Positions 10,638 to 22,440 of a DNA stretch of 64,000 bases are shown here, piece by piece. The notes under the pieces are model-generated. The model saw only the letters and a list, made by a program, of their open reading frames with translations, did not search any database and was not told the origin of the DNA. This stretch comes from Moniliella sp. 'wahieum' (taxonomy: Eukaryota; Basidiomycota; Moniliellomycetes; Moniliellales; Moniliellaceae). Each line of letters begins with the position of its first letter. Position 1 is the first letter of the stretch. The stretch covers positions 1-64,000 of the forward strand of contig RSEE01000002.1 in the NCBI GenBank assembly GCA_003971905.1, in the 5' to 3' direction. Both the position numbers and the translations under genes were made by a program.

Positions 10638-11300
10638 GTTTGTACGACGACGATGCGCCCTCGACAATGCGAGCGGTGCTCCCGCTTTGGGCATACGGCA
10701 CCGGTCTGCCAACAAGCGGCGACTGGGGGCAAGAAGTGCGGCCTGTGCCGCATCCCCGGCCACCGACGCGGCCAATGCCAAGACCTGATTGATGCATAGA
10801 TCAGGGCGATTGCTCGCAAGAAAGGGGTACCCCTGAGCAAGTCGAGTGCAGCGCAGAAGACGTCGTGGCCAACGGGCCGGAGCGAATCGGAGTGGCAGCA
10901 GCGGCTGCTGCGTTGGATGCGTCCCGGACAAGCGCGCGTGGTTCATCTGGAAATGAACGTGGTCGTGTTTACTACTCCCCCTCCGAGTCGGAGGGGGAGT
11001 CTTTTGGCGGCGGTCAACGCCAGCGAGGCCCGCGACAGGGACGATCGTGGTCGTGGGACGTCAATGGGGCCGGTGCGCCGGTCGACGCGGAGGGCAGCGC
11101 TCAACGCTGTCGTTGCCGAGGCGGCCTTGGTCCCCTTGCCTGGTGGATCCGGCGATGGGCTGGAGTCGGGCAAGGAAGGAGGGAACGGTGTGGGAAGCGA
11201 GGGGGGTGGATCTGAGGGCGAGGAGGCCGACAATGAGGGCGAGGGGGGCAGCTCGGGCGAGGGCGTGCTCGAGGCGGCCTCTGGTCTACCCCCCCCGTCT
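10638..11300 (+). pseudogene. 5' fragment of a second 28S-type retroelement (knuckle region)
   Basis: It encodes CERCSRFGHTAPVC and CGLCRIPGHRRGQC, the same pair of CX2CX4HX4C knuckles with similar spacing as in the 28S copy, ending in a stop near 10799. A shifted frame continues with VRRSTRRAALNAV, matching PRRSERRAAANAA of the first copy, and then an acidic Gly/Glu-rich tract. The RT does not follow. The upstream open frame extends into the 28S fragment, so a transcript entering from 28S could be translated through the junction. The copy is truncated and frame-shifted. Confidence 0.75.
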
Positions 11301-12330
11301 AGCCCCTGGCGAAGCTCCTTCCCAGTGCAAAGAAACAGTGCCATGTTCACCAACGTCGCCTGGGGCACCATGCTAGCGGGGATGCCCTTGTGGAACATCA
11401 CATACGAGTCAGTATCAATAGGCGCCGACCAACGCGACCCTCGATGTTATTGTCTCGCCACTGTCCATCGCCGGCCTATCTACCTGCAACCCGCCAAGAA
11501 ACGGTTTGCCACTGCGTACGAGCGACTCTGGCATCAAAGTTGGGGCAAGTGGCCGCTGCAGCCCTTTTATGAGCCCCCATCGGCCCTCATACCGCCCTGG
11601 CCCAGCTCTGTCTAGAAGGACGCAACTGAGTGCCGATGACTATGCCCCGAATCAGCAATGGTTGGACGAACGGCTCTCCCCAGCCCTGGCGACTCTGGAT
11701 GATCTCAAGAAGCACGATCAAAACCACAATCTCTGCCATAGTGGCTGTCCTGGCTCGACTGTATCGGTACGTTCGATGACCCGTCCATCCGTTGGGATGC
11801 TCTTCTTCCTTCCTGGCACCCCGCCGCGGTAACAGGTGCGACGAAAGGGGGTGAAAGGAGAGAAACAGCGCGAGGGGGGCGACTTGCTAACCCGCACATC
11901 TCTCAGCAGGAGCAGATGGGCACCATCCCAACTCACACAACTGCGTCAGATGATGCACTACTCCCGTCTTGGTCAGCACGCCACGGGGGGGTGGGGACCA
12001 CAACGTGTTACAACAACTGGAATGATACGGAGGACCGACTGGCGTATCTGGCGCCCAAGAACGTACGTATAATGATGATCTTTTCAGGATCGTGACGCAA
12101 CCCCACTAGAAAAGGAACCGGAGGGGACGATATACTTACTGGATACACTTTGCCTTATCAGTTTGACCAAGCTTCGCAAGATGCCGAGCACTGGACCGCC
12201 AAGTTGTTTGTCGCCATGGAAGGCACTGCCCACCCCCCAAAGCAGCAGCTCCCTTGAATAATAGAGCTACCTTTGGCTGGAACACTATGCATGCTCAGTG
12301 TTGACTAGCACCTCCGTGCTTCATCCCTTG
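11300..12330 (+). other. Decayed coding-like sequence, unidentified
   Basis: No intact gene. Coding-like islands are visible. One near 11620-11745 reads ...SADDYAPNQQWLDERLSPA... and is followed by an intron-like GTACGTTCG. Another ends near 12063 with DRLAYLAPKN at a GTACGTATAATG 5' splice-like site. A plausible 3' site TTATCAG near 12168 is followed by FDQASQDAEHWTAKLFVAME. The product is not recognised. This is probably part of the same decayed multi-exon family as the blocks that follow. Confidence 0.35.
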
Positions 12331-14100
12331 CCGCCTCATCTTCCTTTGCTCCAGCTACGAATGTTCCTCTTGACTGGGATACCCGGGCGTGGCAAGGCTG
12401 CCGTCGGCACTGTTCGCGTAGGACTGTCACTGCCCTGCTGGCCCACGTTGTGATGGCGGTACGTTACCCATGTTCTCTGGTACTGTCCAAATTACTGACA
12501 ACCAAAGCAGCTCAAACACCGCACCAAGGAACCTGCCTGGATCAATACCCCTTTTCCAGGCATACGAGCGTACGCGGTGGTCTTGGAGGCACTGCACCAC
12601 TTGACGACGGGCATCTGCAGTGGCCAAGAAAGTACCCGCTCCACTCCCCCTTCGGTGGGGTCTGCTCGGACGATCCTGATTGCCATTTGGCCGGGCAGGG
12701 ACGTGCGAAGGGGGTGTCGGACCTGCATCCGGGTCTTTTAGCGGCCGGGCGCCGCCCCTACGGGATAGCCAGCTGGTTCTGGGCAACACAGCGGACGCCT
12801 TTAACGCCGTCTGCAGCGCTTCCGGCTGCAGTGCGGGTCTGGAGCGACTGCTGCTCGTGCGAAAGGGAGAGACTAGGTTGGTAGTTTTTCTTGGCCGCAA
12901 GGAGAGATGTTAGGCGACACACAGCGAGCACCCCGACGAACAACAACAATCGACCGCCTCCGCGCTCGGCGTCCTCGCGGAGTCCGAGGAGCAGCTCGCA
13001 GGGCAACGCCATGGACATGGCTTCGACGCGAAGCAGCTGCAGAGCATGGTGCTGGGCGGGACAACGGCCAAGGGGGTAGCCAAATGGCTGCTGCGGCGGG
13101 GACAACGGGGACGACGTCGGTGAAGGCGAGAGGGGAGACGAGACGCGAGGGGAAGCAGGATGCGCGACCAAAAGGCGCACTGGGTACGCTGCGTGTCGGA
13201 TGGGCGGGTCGGTAGACAAGGCGCCGCTTGCTTGGTCCGCTGTGCTGCCGCGCGTGGCAAACGCCTACTGCTGTCCCCAAGAATCAGCGGCGTAGGTTGG
13301 TTCGTGGCCAGGTCCGGCCGGTAAGGACGGGCCAGCCAAGGCGGGGGTACGTGGGCCGGGAAGCCGCGCGCGGCGAGGGTCCAGTCGCGGGAGTGTGGTG
13401 CCGATGTGGGTGCGGGTGCCCCCCCCCGGCACCGCGCTGGGCCGATCGGTCTCGCGGCGAGCGTTGGGTCGTCGCGTTGCGGCCGCCGCGTGGTTTGGCG
13501 CGCCGACGCCGTTGCAATTCATCCACATTGGCTGCGGCCACCACCTACAACCCTAGCGCCGCGCTGAATTTAATCTCGTCGCGTCTGCGCGGCTTTTGCT
13601 TCTGCGCCACCAACCAGCACTGTCGGGCCGCTGCTGCAGCTCGCGTCCTAGCTTTTTCTCTCGCTGTGCACCAAGCCGGATGCGTGCTCATGAGAGGTGG
13701 CGTCCCTTGCTCCGCTTCTTGCTGCCCATCGGTATCCATGCAGCGCTCGATACCAGTGCACGGCTGGGACGAATCAGGCCTAGGCGATGGTCTGCAGCAG
13801 CATGCCGAGCAGGACACGCTGTTCCTTCACCCGCCCTCCTCGAGTCGTCGGTACAACGAACCGGCCTTGCCTGCAAACGTGAATCGTGTTCTTCCCGAAT
13901 CGGCCGCTTCTTTTCAAAGCGCAGTCGACACGATGCATAGCGGGATGCAAATCAACCTGAAGATGGCCCACCCATGGGGTCCTGACAACTGGATTCTGCG
14001 TGTGGTGGCAACGAGGGCGGCAGCAGGGATAGCCCGCTCCCCTTTTCTGGTCAGCACATGCCTCGTGCTCACCTCTCAGAGCCAGCAGCGCCCCAACCAA
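12330..14100 (+). repeat. Decayed multi-exon block, copy 1 (paralogous to about 16430-17800)
   Basis: The order of matching segments is the same as in 16430-17800. An intron-like element at 12460-12510 (GTACGTTACC ... ATTACTGACAACC ... CAG) corresponds to 16779-16837. It is followed by INTPFPGIRAYAVVLEALHH here against the shifted AYAVKVQALLCLLMGNCP there. The CCGGATGCGTGCTCA box (13677) matches 17560, and ATGCAAATCAACCTGAAG (13946) matches ATGCAAATCAACTTGGAG. A 70-codon open stretch (12914-13123) with FDAKQLQSMVLGGTTAKGVA has no counterpart in the other copy. Many stops and shifts; product unknown. Confidence 0.55.
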
Positions 14101-14379
14101 ACGCACACCACTCCCCGATGATTCCTTTCCTGGTACTTTCCGCCCTGCCATTTGCGTTGCTTCCCCACCTTGGCCAACGGCGGCGCGCCAGAACTTGACC
14201 TCACTCCCGATGGAGCGCCGACAGCCCGCTTGTATCGGTTTTAGTTGTCTCCCCAAATCGGCCGTGCTCGGGCTCCCAAGAGCAACCATTTGCTACAAAC
14301 CGGCTTGGTGGCAACTGGCGTGCCCAGGAGAAGTGGACCCATTACTCCTGGCATGGGTATGAGCTTTACCTTTGCAACG

Positions 14380-15120
14380 CGGGTGCCAACAATGACGACA
14401 TTCCGGTATTTTTGCCAGCAGTTGCACTGGTAAGGTGGGATTGGATATGGGGCCTTCCATTGCTGTGAGGCTGCTCGTCCCACTGCTTCCTCCATCGACG
14501 AGCGAGGCTGGGCTCATATCGCTCATGTCCCCCACCGCGATGTTGCGACCAAGACGGGGTTACGCTTCCATCAAGGTACACTGCGACGCGGCGTGGCATC
14601 TCGTCGTTCTGCTTCTGTTGCGTTTACATCCGCAAAAGCTGTCGCACCGCCGCCTTCCTTTCGACCTTACGGCCATGCGGAATTGCTAGACCTGCGAATC
14701 CTTTTTACGCTGTCTTGCGCGGCGTTGGTACCGCTATACCCAGTATGTGTTTCTCTGGTACGAAAGTACCCATGCCTTGCTCTACTGTGATATACTGACC
14801 AGTGCGCTAAACAGGTCCAAATTTATCTTGCCGGAAACGAATAGCCGATGAAAACAAGAAAGTCATCACCCCGCCATCTGCAGAGGTATCGCCTCCGCAC
14901 CAGATTCATCACCCCGCCAGGCAACGACAACTTCGGGTGGTGGCGGGGGGCTGCCAGGTCCTGCCGCCCTACGTGGACCGGGGACGTTTCCAATGAACAC
15001 AATGGGCACGTTTTGCAAGAGAGCTTGGGGTCTATTATAAGACGTGGATCGAACCATCGCCAGCGCATACCGCGACGTTGTGTCGATGAAGGAGACGCGC
15101 AACCGGAGATGGCCTCGGCT
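14380..15120 (+). repeat. Repeat block B, copy 1 of 3
   Basis: Related to 21150-21900 and 25440-26200. Shared landmarks are GGTAAGGTGGGATTGGATAT then CTTCCATTG near 14430, GGGCTCATATCGCTC near 14511, and a 57-nt intron-like unit at 14758-14814 (GTACGAAAG ... TATACTGACCAGTGCG ... ACAG). The CGCCAGGCAACGACAAC segment is near 14915. In copies 2 and 3 this block directly follows a retroelement RT remnant; here it does not. Confidence 0.65.
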
Positions 15121-15229
15121 TGAGGAATGGGGGGCAGCATAGTGGTGTGAGACCAACAGAAGGAGGAGCTGTGCTACTATGGTCGCCCCTCAGGATGTAC
15201 CTAGTCGCGCTGCACACTTCTCTCGGTGA

Positions 15230-16430
15230 TTACCCATCCAGGATGGGCCCAGTTCGCCAACTTTGTTGGTGTGGATGCCGATGCTTGTACGTGGTCCATC
15301 TTCTGTTGTGGCCCAAGTTGCTGACAGTTCTCATCGATCAAGCGCAGCACTGGAGGCAATAGGATCAGACGCGTCATGCAGCCCTCCAACTCGTCACGTC
15401 AACGCCCCCTCACCCAGTTGTTCAAAGCACCAATTGAGGGTATGCCGATACGGCACTTCCCTGTTGACCATCGGCGCTGCACCACCAGCCAAGGCAAGGA
15501 ATGCTTCACACCCCCGCAGGTTGTGCCTTAATGGAAGGCCCCCAGGTTGCCAACAAGGAGCACGTGCTGTTCGATGCTGTTCTGTTGTACTGGGCCATTC
15601 CGGACGCAGAAAACGGGTGCTGGGGGCGAGCGGCCACCGCGGGCTGCCATCCGCACAGTCACAGCACTTCGAAAAAAGATGGGGGTCGGCGGCGACAGGC
15701 TTGTCTGCTGCCAGAGAGCGCGTTTGTTGACCGAGCAGGCCGGCCAGCCGCAGTTCTCTGGCTTCACGCGTGCACGAGACCAGGCTCGTCGTGGCCATGC
15801 GGGGGATGATGGGCGCGCATCTCGAACCCCTGAAGAGGATGCAGATGGTGTGGTTAGCGTCAGTGAACCTCGCTCTCGATTGAATATTGACGATTGATGT
15901 GACGCTTGGCTCGCCGCGCTTGCCGTTCGGGTGGGCTGTCGACCACCCCCGAACCCGAGCCGTGTCGGAGTGCATCCTCAGCCTCGCATCTTCTGTCTGC
16001 CACTCCCTGATCATTCGCTACTCCCTCATCATTCACCTTTCCTCGTCCCCCTCCCCCGGCCGAGTGCGCACACGGCTAACTCCTGATATGCCTTTTGCGC
16101 TATGCCCTTGTGCATCCCACGATTTGGGCTGTCATCGTGATGGCCGTCGATGGGCCCGGCACAGTCAGTTGCCGAGTTGTCTCGTCCTGCCTGTCCGCAA
16201 CAATCACTGTCCCCGCGAGTACATGTGTACGACAGGTCGTAACCAAGAGACGCAAGGCGATGGGTATGATATCCCGTCAATCTGGTCTGGCTTAATGGTC
16301 TCCTTGCCATTTTGGACTCAAGTCAATCTAAGCTGTCTTGTTCGTGCTTGCTTGTACGTTACGTGCGCATCTAAGGTGCATCATCTGGGAAAGTCGTTAC
16401 TGGCACTGCATGCCGGGAGAGCCAAACACC
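15230..16430 (+). repeat. Decayed block with segments shared with 17700-18150 and 26280-27150
   Basis: An intron-like unit at 15287-15347 (GTACGTGGTCC ... AGTTGCTGACAG ... GCGCAG) has counterparts near 17750 and 26345. The open segment FHTPAGCALMEGPQVA near 15500 matches FYAPADAPARKASM (17.9 kb) and FTPRDCANTEGPEVA (26.5 kb). The stretch from about 15950 to 16430 (CCTGATATGCCTTTTGCG ... AAGGTGCATCATCTGG) matches 26810-27150. No intact ORF; product unknown. Confidence 0.6.
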
Positions 16431-17800
16431 GCCATTCATTCCTTGCGGCAGCCCGGCATATATCGCAGCGATTCCACCACACCGACGCCTCTGAACCCCA
16501 CCACCCAAGGAACATCATTCGCCACCAAACGGCCGTGAGGCGACTGCAGTGTTGGGGACTGGTTCCGCTATTATTCCAGTGCGGCGGCGCAGCTTCATGA
16601 GGCCCTGGTACTGTTTTCGTGCAGTGTTGTACACCTTGTCCATGCCCTACAAATGTGGTGCGATGTCGCCGCCGTTACCAACGATAGGACTAGCTGCTCC
16701 CGGTATGGGCGGTGTCACTGCAACACTTGTTCTGCACATTCGTTTTGACGAAGCTTGCTGGCTCGCATTGTGGTAATAGTACGTTGCCCCGCTCTCTTGT
16801 CCTCTCTTGCGACGCGAGTTACTGACAACCGACGCAGCACAAACGCAGCACCAGCAGTAGTTGGAACGAACGTGCTTGCCCAAAGAAACTGGCTGTATCA
16901 ATGCCCCTTATCCACAGCATGCAACGCGTACGCGGTGAAAGTGCAGGCACTGCTCTGCTTGCTGATGGGCAACTGCCCTCGTAAGGCAAGTGCTCGCACT
17001 ACTCTCCCCTATGTTGTACGGAAGGCCCGTGTTGGGCTTTGGGCAGCAAGGGGCTTGCAAAACCAGTGTCGGATGAGCTCCACCCGCCTGCTTCAGCAGC
17101 TGTGCGCCAGGCCTGTTTGGAAGCGACCTGGCCTGGCCAACACGGCGGGTTCCTTGCCTCCGTCGGCAGCGCTCCCTGCTGCAGTGCAAGTCCGCAGAGC
17201 TGCTGCTCATGACAGGGGAGGGGGGGCTGGGGTATGATATTCGTGGCCGCAACGGCAAACGGCGGCAGCAGACGCAAGCCGAGCAGCCCCGCAATCAACT
17301 GCAATCGGCCGCCTCTGTGCGAGACGCGCAGAATGGGCTCCTCCCTTCGCGGGGTTGACGTGCGTTTGCCGCTCGCTCGGCGCGCAGAAGTCCCTCCACA
17401 TTGGCCCACCGCCACACCTCCCAAGCCTAGCCCCGCGCTGGTTCTGGCCTGGCTGCGTTTGGGGCCGCTTTGCCTTACCACCACCAATACTCTGGGGCTC
17501 TGCTACGCCTCGTGTACTTGCTGCCTCTTCATCCTCCCCCTCTCACTGCGCACCAATCCGGATGCGTGCTCACGGGGGTGCACGCCCCTGGGCACCGCTT
17601 TTTGCTGTCCATCCTTGTCGATGCAGTACCCGAAGGCTGCGAGACGGCGGCTGCGTTACCGAGGTCGACACGATGTGCAGTGGTGGAATGCAAATCAACT
17701 TGGAGGCGTCCCACCCATGGTGTACCGTAACTTCGATTGTGGCGATTTCTGTACGTGTTCATACCCTTCTGCTGGAGCCCGAGTTGCTGACATTTCCCGT
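16430..17800 (+). repeat. Decayed multi-exon block, copy 2 (paralogous to 12330-14100)
   Basis: See copy 1 for shared landmarks. Its 5' part (16540-16790, with GTGCAGTGTTGTACACC) also matches 30870-31130 (GTGCAGTGTTGTACCATG). The intron-like unit is 59 nt (16779-16837) with a clear TTACTGACAACCGACGCAG end. Frames are broken throughout. Confidence 0.55.
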
Positions 17801-18360
17801 TAGCTGAACGCCGCTCCAGAGGCACGGTGCGCGCACTCCAGTAGCCCTTAACTCGTCACGTCGACATCCCCCCAGCCAGTTGTGCCAGGCGCCAATGCAT
17901 GGAATACTGGAAAAGGCAGCGCACATTTTACGCCCCTGCGGATGCGCCGGCAAGGAAGGCCTCTATGTCTGGCACAGGACAGATACTGCTCGGTGTTGCT
18001 CTGTTGTGCGGGACGAGGGCGCAGAAGACGCCTGGGGCGCGCGCGGCTGCCCTTCATCCCCCTCGTTGGACCCCTGAAGAGGATGGAGACGGGGGGGTAG
18101 TGTCATTGAGCCTCACTTTCGAGTGGATATTGATCATGGATGTGACGGCCTAGCTGGTCGCGCTTGCTGGTCAGGGGACCGGCGATCACCACCTAACGCG
18201 AGCTGTGTCCACGTGAATCCTCTGTTTAGCGCCCCACTGGCACCAGGGATGGGGCTCCATTGCGCCTCCCTTTGTTCACCCTTCCTCAATTCGCGGCCCC
18301 ACGCGTCCGCTGCGCCGCCCAGACCCACCGGCCCCTCTCCCAGAGTGACTGGTGTTCCTC
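17700..18360 (+). repeat. Decayed block, third relative of 15230-15900 and 26280-26690
   Basis: It shares GAGTTGCTGACATTTCCCG (17780) with the intron-like units of the other two copies. It also shares the stretch from GCGCACATTTTACGCCCCTG (17918) to GTTGCTCTGTTGTGCGGG. Between 18150 and 18360 I see no feature beyond further diverged sequence. Confidence 0.5.
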
Positions 18361-19115
18361 AACAACGAAGTCGCATTCATCCCCACCCACAACTTGTTGA
18401 AAATGGGTTGAACACCTGGTCTGGTCCCAGCAGCAACCCCAAGCTCTTCCCGACGCACTCCCAGCGCAGACCGCAATGACTGCCACGACGCACAACGCTT
18501 CCACACAGCGAACGCATTCCTCACCTCAAGCTTGCTGCCGCCGACCGTCAGCACCTTTCATACTAAAGATGAAAACGATCATCCGCGCGGCCCTACTCAA
18601 TACCGGCGCCATGATTCGCTCTACTGGTTTTACATGTACGACGACGACCTCCACCCACATTTCCTCTGGGATGATGTACTGACCGACGCGCTTGTGCGGG
18701 CCGGAACGTACAGGCGCGGGTATGCAGAAGGGGATGGATAATCAAGAGTGTCCGAGCACTAAGGCAAGGACATGGGTCAAACCAGTTCCCGCTTTTCATT
18801 TATGTGGGAGATGTTAATGGCTCCTGTGGAAGCTGCCAAGTCATATGCTTCCAGGCCCCGTCTCGTCTGGGGGCCAATATCCGACTGCTGCATATTAGAG
18901 CCCTCTCCCCCCTCTTCTCCCAGAAGGGCATCAAGTCTAAGGCAGAGTGGGCCAGATTGTGCGTCTGCTGGACATTTGTTACAGAAGGCGATCGAGGCGA
19001 AGGGCCCGAGCGAACAAGAAGAGGTTCCAATGTGTATCGTGGATCGACTTCAAACACAGCTTACAAGATGTGCAAGCGCAACGCCATGATCGCGGTCTTC
19101 TGCATTGGGGCTAAT
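18360..19115 (+). repeat. Repeat block D, copy 1, ending in an internally deleted RT remnant
   Basis: It matches 21900-22690. Landmarks are CTCACCTCAAGCTTGCTGCC (18519), CTTTCATACTAAAGAT, and an intron-like unit starting GTACGACGACGACCTC (18635) whose 3' site has decayed to GTGCG. An exon-like AGTGTCCGAGCACTA follows. From about 18900 there is an RT remnant (IKSKAEWAR, then TCGACTTCAAACACAGCTTA). It jumps from motif A (SLDFKNAFNS in the intact element) directly to the region equivalent to VQEMQAQGAKVLGSCIG, so motifs B and C are missing. Confidence 0.55.
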
Positions 19116-21150
19116 GTGGGTCGGGTGCAGGGTGGGAGGGGGCAGCTGGCGGTGACAAGAGACGCGATCCGCGCGGTGCGTTGGCCGCTGCGTCGGCGCT
19201 CGTCGCTCGCAATGCGTTTGTCTGGGCGACGGAAAAAAAGCGGCTGACTCCCCTGACGCGGTCAAGTTGAACTTATTCCCTCTCCACCTTTCCATCACCA
19301 CCTTCTCCGCCTTGACCGCGGCCTGGAGGCCCTGGCGAATCATGTGGCCCCTGCCGTAGGCGCGTGAACGAGGCCAGCGTGAACTAGCGAAAAACCAACA
19401 GCTCAGGTGCGCATGCGCTAAGCCAGGCAGTCGGTGTAGGCTGTGCTCAGCCCAATGTGGCAGCCGAAGCGGACCACCCGGCAGTTCCGATTCGGATCCA
19501 TTCGAGTGGTGGAGTGCGCTGTGCCCTCGCCGCCGGGCAGCACAATGGTGCGGTGTCGGTTCAAAGAGGCGGCCGGTCGATTGGGAAGAGCGTATTTAAT
19601 TTAGATCATCCCGACGATTATGCCGTGTTCAACCTGGTTGCCCTGTCGAAGGCGGGCTTGCGGAGGGGGCTCTTCGGCCGACGTTTATGCCATCCTCAAG
19701 ACCTGTCCGGAGATGGCTTGGCCGCCCGCTATGGAGAAGGGCTCTGCAGAGCGGTGGCGTTCCGATGATTTGACCCGTGCACACCGCCAGGTTAAAGAGG
19801 GCATGCTGGGGCGTGCGGCGCGTACGCTGCGTCCCGAGGATGCGGCGGTGGGGTTTGGGCCGGAAACGGTCGAGGCCCTGCGTGCGAAGCTGCAGACCCG
19901 AAGAACCCGCTTACTGGTTTGGTCGTTCGGCAAATGTCGGAGCGGGCCCCGCCTGGTTTAACAGGCGGCACCGCAGTGGTAGACGTCGGTGAGCCCCCAA
20001 TAGTTTTGGAGTTGGATGATAAGGACATCTATCGCGCGGCAAGCAGCTTCTCCCGGGACGCGGGGGGAGGCGTGGGCGGATGGTCGGTTCCTCTTCTCCA
20101 GCTGGCTCTGAAGCACGATGACTTTAAAGCGGCTCTCAAAGCCATGGCGTGCGTCATGTTTCATGGGACGTGTCTGGGTGCTCAATTGTTGTGCACCGGC
20201 AGGTTGCTTGCGAAGCCTGACGGTGGAGTGAGACCGATCGCCTGTGGTGAGCTACTTTACCGCGTAATGGCCAAGGCACTTCTTCATTTGGATGTGGTTA
20301 CTCCTCTGCTCCACACGCAGTTGGGCGTCAAGTCCAAGGGCGGGGTGGACAATTGTGCCGCTTATGGATCGTTTGGTTAGTGGGGCAGAGAGGGACCCGG
20401 CTTGGGCCAAGTTCAACTATGTGCTGTCGTTGGACTTTAAGAATGCGTTCAACTCGACCGACCGGGCAGCGGTGGCCCAGGAGGTGAGTGACTATTCGCC
20501 CGAGCTCCTTCCTTTCTTTCGTTGGGCTTATGGGAAGCACACCCAGTTGGTGTTGGGTGGTGCAGGCGGCTTTGGAACCCCCCTTAGCCACAGCAGGGGG
20601 GTGAAGCAGGGCGACCTCTTTGGGCCCTTCTTCTCTGTCGGCATCCGCAGCATGCTCGAGCAGGCACAGCGCGCGTTGGGCGACGATGGGTTGGTGGTGT
20701 CCTATTTGTACGCCACTTATGTATTGTCGCGCGTGCAATGCCAATGCGTTGCAGCTGGTCTCGCGTGTCGTGCGCAGAGCAAGACGGGGCTGGACCTCAA
20801 CCTGCGCAAGACGAAGACTGTCTCGACGCAGAAGTTGCGTCTGGAGGGCGGCACCTTCCTCGGCTCGTTCGTGGGTCCCAGGGCAGCTCGGCTCGCTTTT
20901 CTGCAGGCAAAGGTGAAGGCTCAGGCGGCGCTTTGCCCTTCCTTGCACGGGAAGCCGCTGCAGGACCGCTTGTTCTTGTTGCGCGTGGCTCTGCAGCAGA
21001 ACCTGCGGTACCTGCTCCGCTCGATGCGGACAGACGACCTGGCGGACCAGCTCCACCAGATCGACGAGCAGCGCTGGTGCGAGGTTAAGGCAATCGGGGG
21101 GGGGCGAATCCGAGCGAGGAGGACGGTCAGAAGTGGCAGAGTTCTTTTCT
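19115..21150 (+). pseudogene. Retroelement copy with RT domain, catalytic motif lost
   Basis: This is the best preserved diverged copy. It begins with a segment also found at 24430 (GTGGGTCGGGTGCAGGG...). It carries the pre-RT region (AHRQVKEGMLGRAARTL against AHRQVTQGMLGRAVRTL in the 28S copy), KPDGGVRPIACGELLYR near 20215, SLDFKNAFNSTDR near 20430, and GVKQGDLFGPFFS near 20600. Motif C reads YLYA at 20703-20714 instead of YLDD, removing both catalytic aspartates. Frame breaks occur near 19560-19620, 19915 and 20350. The thumb continues to RTDDLADQLHQID. No knuckles or endonuclease follow; block B begins instead. The wrong motif C makes this copy inactive whatever the sequence quality. Confidence 0.8.
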
Positions 21151-21900
21151 CTTGCCAGTCCGTATGGGTTCGGGCGCCAACAGTGGTGGCATTCCGGTTG
21201 GTTCTGTCCATAGCTACTGGTAAGGCGGGTTTGGATATGGCGCCTTCCATTGAAGTGGGACTGCTCGTACCCCTGATAAGACTGGGCTCATATCGCTCCT
21301 GTCCCCCAGGGTGGCGCGGTGGCCAAGATGGAATCGACGTTGTGATCAAGGCACACCTTAAGCGATCTGGCATATCGTCGGTCCGCTTCTGTTACATCCG
21401 GCAACCTCTCTCGTCCCCACCGCCTTGCCGCCCTACCACCACGCCGGATTGCCAGGCGTGCCAATCCATTTTCACACTATCATGCTCGATGTACCGACTA
21501 TCTGTTCATCAGGTACGAAGCCACCCAAGCCTTGCTGTGTTGTAATGTACTGACCAGTGCGTTAAACAGGTACGAATACACTAGGTGGCTAACCGATGGA
21601 AAAGCAAGTCATCGCCCCGCTCTCTCCAGAAGTATCGCCTCCGCATCAGATTAAAACACCCGCCAGGCAACGACAACCCCGGATGGTGGTGGGGCCGGTT
21701 TGCGAGGGCCCGCCCAACGTTGACCGGAGAGCGCTGCAGATGAAAACAACGGACAAGCGCTGCAAGAACCTGAGGTGCAAGATAAAGGAATGGATCGAGT
21801 CATTACCAGCTTCGGCCGCGATCGATGTAGTGCATGAAGCAGAGGCTCCGCATCTGCAGGTCGTCTCGCCCAAGCCCAGGAATGTTGGTCAGAGATACAA
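21150..21900 (+). repeat. Repeat block B, copy 2 of 3
   Basis: It joins the end of the RT remnant and matches 14380-15120. Landmarks are GGTAAGGCGGGTTTGGATAT, GGGCTCATATCGCTCCTGTC, a 57-nt intron-like unit at 21513-21569 ending GACCAGTGCGTTAAACAG, and CGCCAGGCAACGACAACC near 21662. The following open piece (GCAAGATAAAGGAATGG...) aligns with 25.9-26.2 kb. Confidence 0.65.
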
Positions 21901-22440
21901 CATGGAAACCGCATTGATCCCCACCCATGGGGTCGAAGTCTGGCCTGGTTCCAGCACCAGGCCCAAGCCCTTCTCAGACGCACTCCCCTCGTAGACCGCA
22001 AAGGCCTCTACGATGGTCAATGCCTTCCACATGGCGAATGCATTTCTCACCTCAAGCTTGCTGCCGCCGACCGTCAGCGCCTTTCATACTAAAGCCAAAA
22101 ATGATCATCCGCACGGCCCTATTCAATACTGGCGTCATGATTATTTCTACTGTTTTATATGTACGGCGACGACCTCCACCCACACTTCCTCTGGTATGAT
22201 ATACTGACCGACGCGGTGTGCAGGCCGGAACGTACAGGCACGGGTATGCAGACGGAGATGGATGGTCAAGAGTGTCCGAGCACTACGGCAAGGACATGGG
22301 TCAAACCAGTGCCCTCTTTCATTACGTGGGAAATGTTAGTGGTCCGGCATCGCTTTACACTTGGCCATCCCTCAACATGATGACGCTGTGGAAGCTGCCC
22401 AGTCATATGCTTCCAAGGTCCGTCTCGTCTTGGAGCCAAT
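21900..22440 (+). repeat. Repeat block D, copy 2
   Basis: It matches 18360-18900. The longest readable frame runs from MVNAFHMANAFLTSSLLPP near 22013 to GPIQYWRHDYFYCF. There it meets a 62-nt intron-like unit at 22162-22223 (GTACGGCGACG ... ATACTGACCGACGCGGTGTGCAG). Splicing would continue into AGTYRHGYADGDGWSRVSEH. The product is not recognised. Confidence 0.55.

Noticed and set aside
13540-13560. ACCCTA words as telomere repeats near the rDNA edge
   Set aside because: Only isolated single occurrences; no tandem telomeric array.
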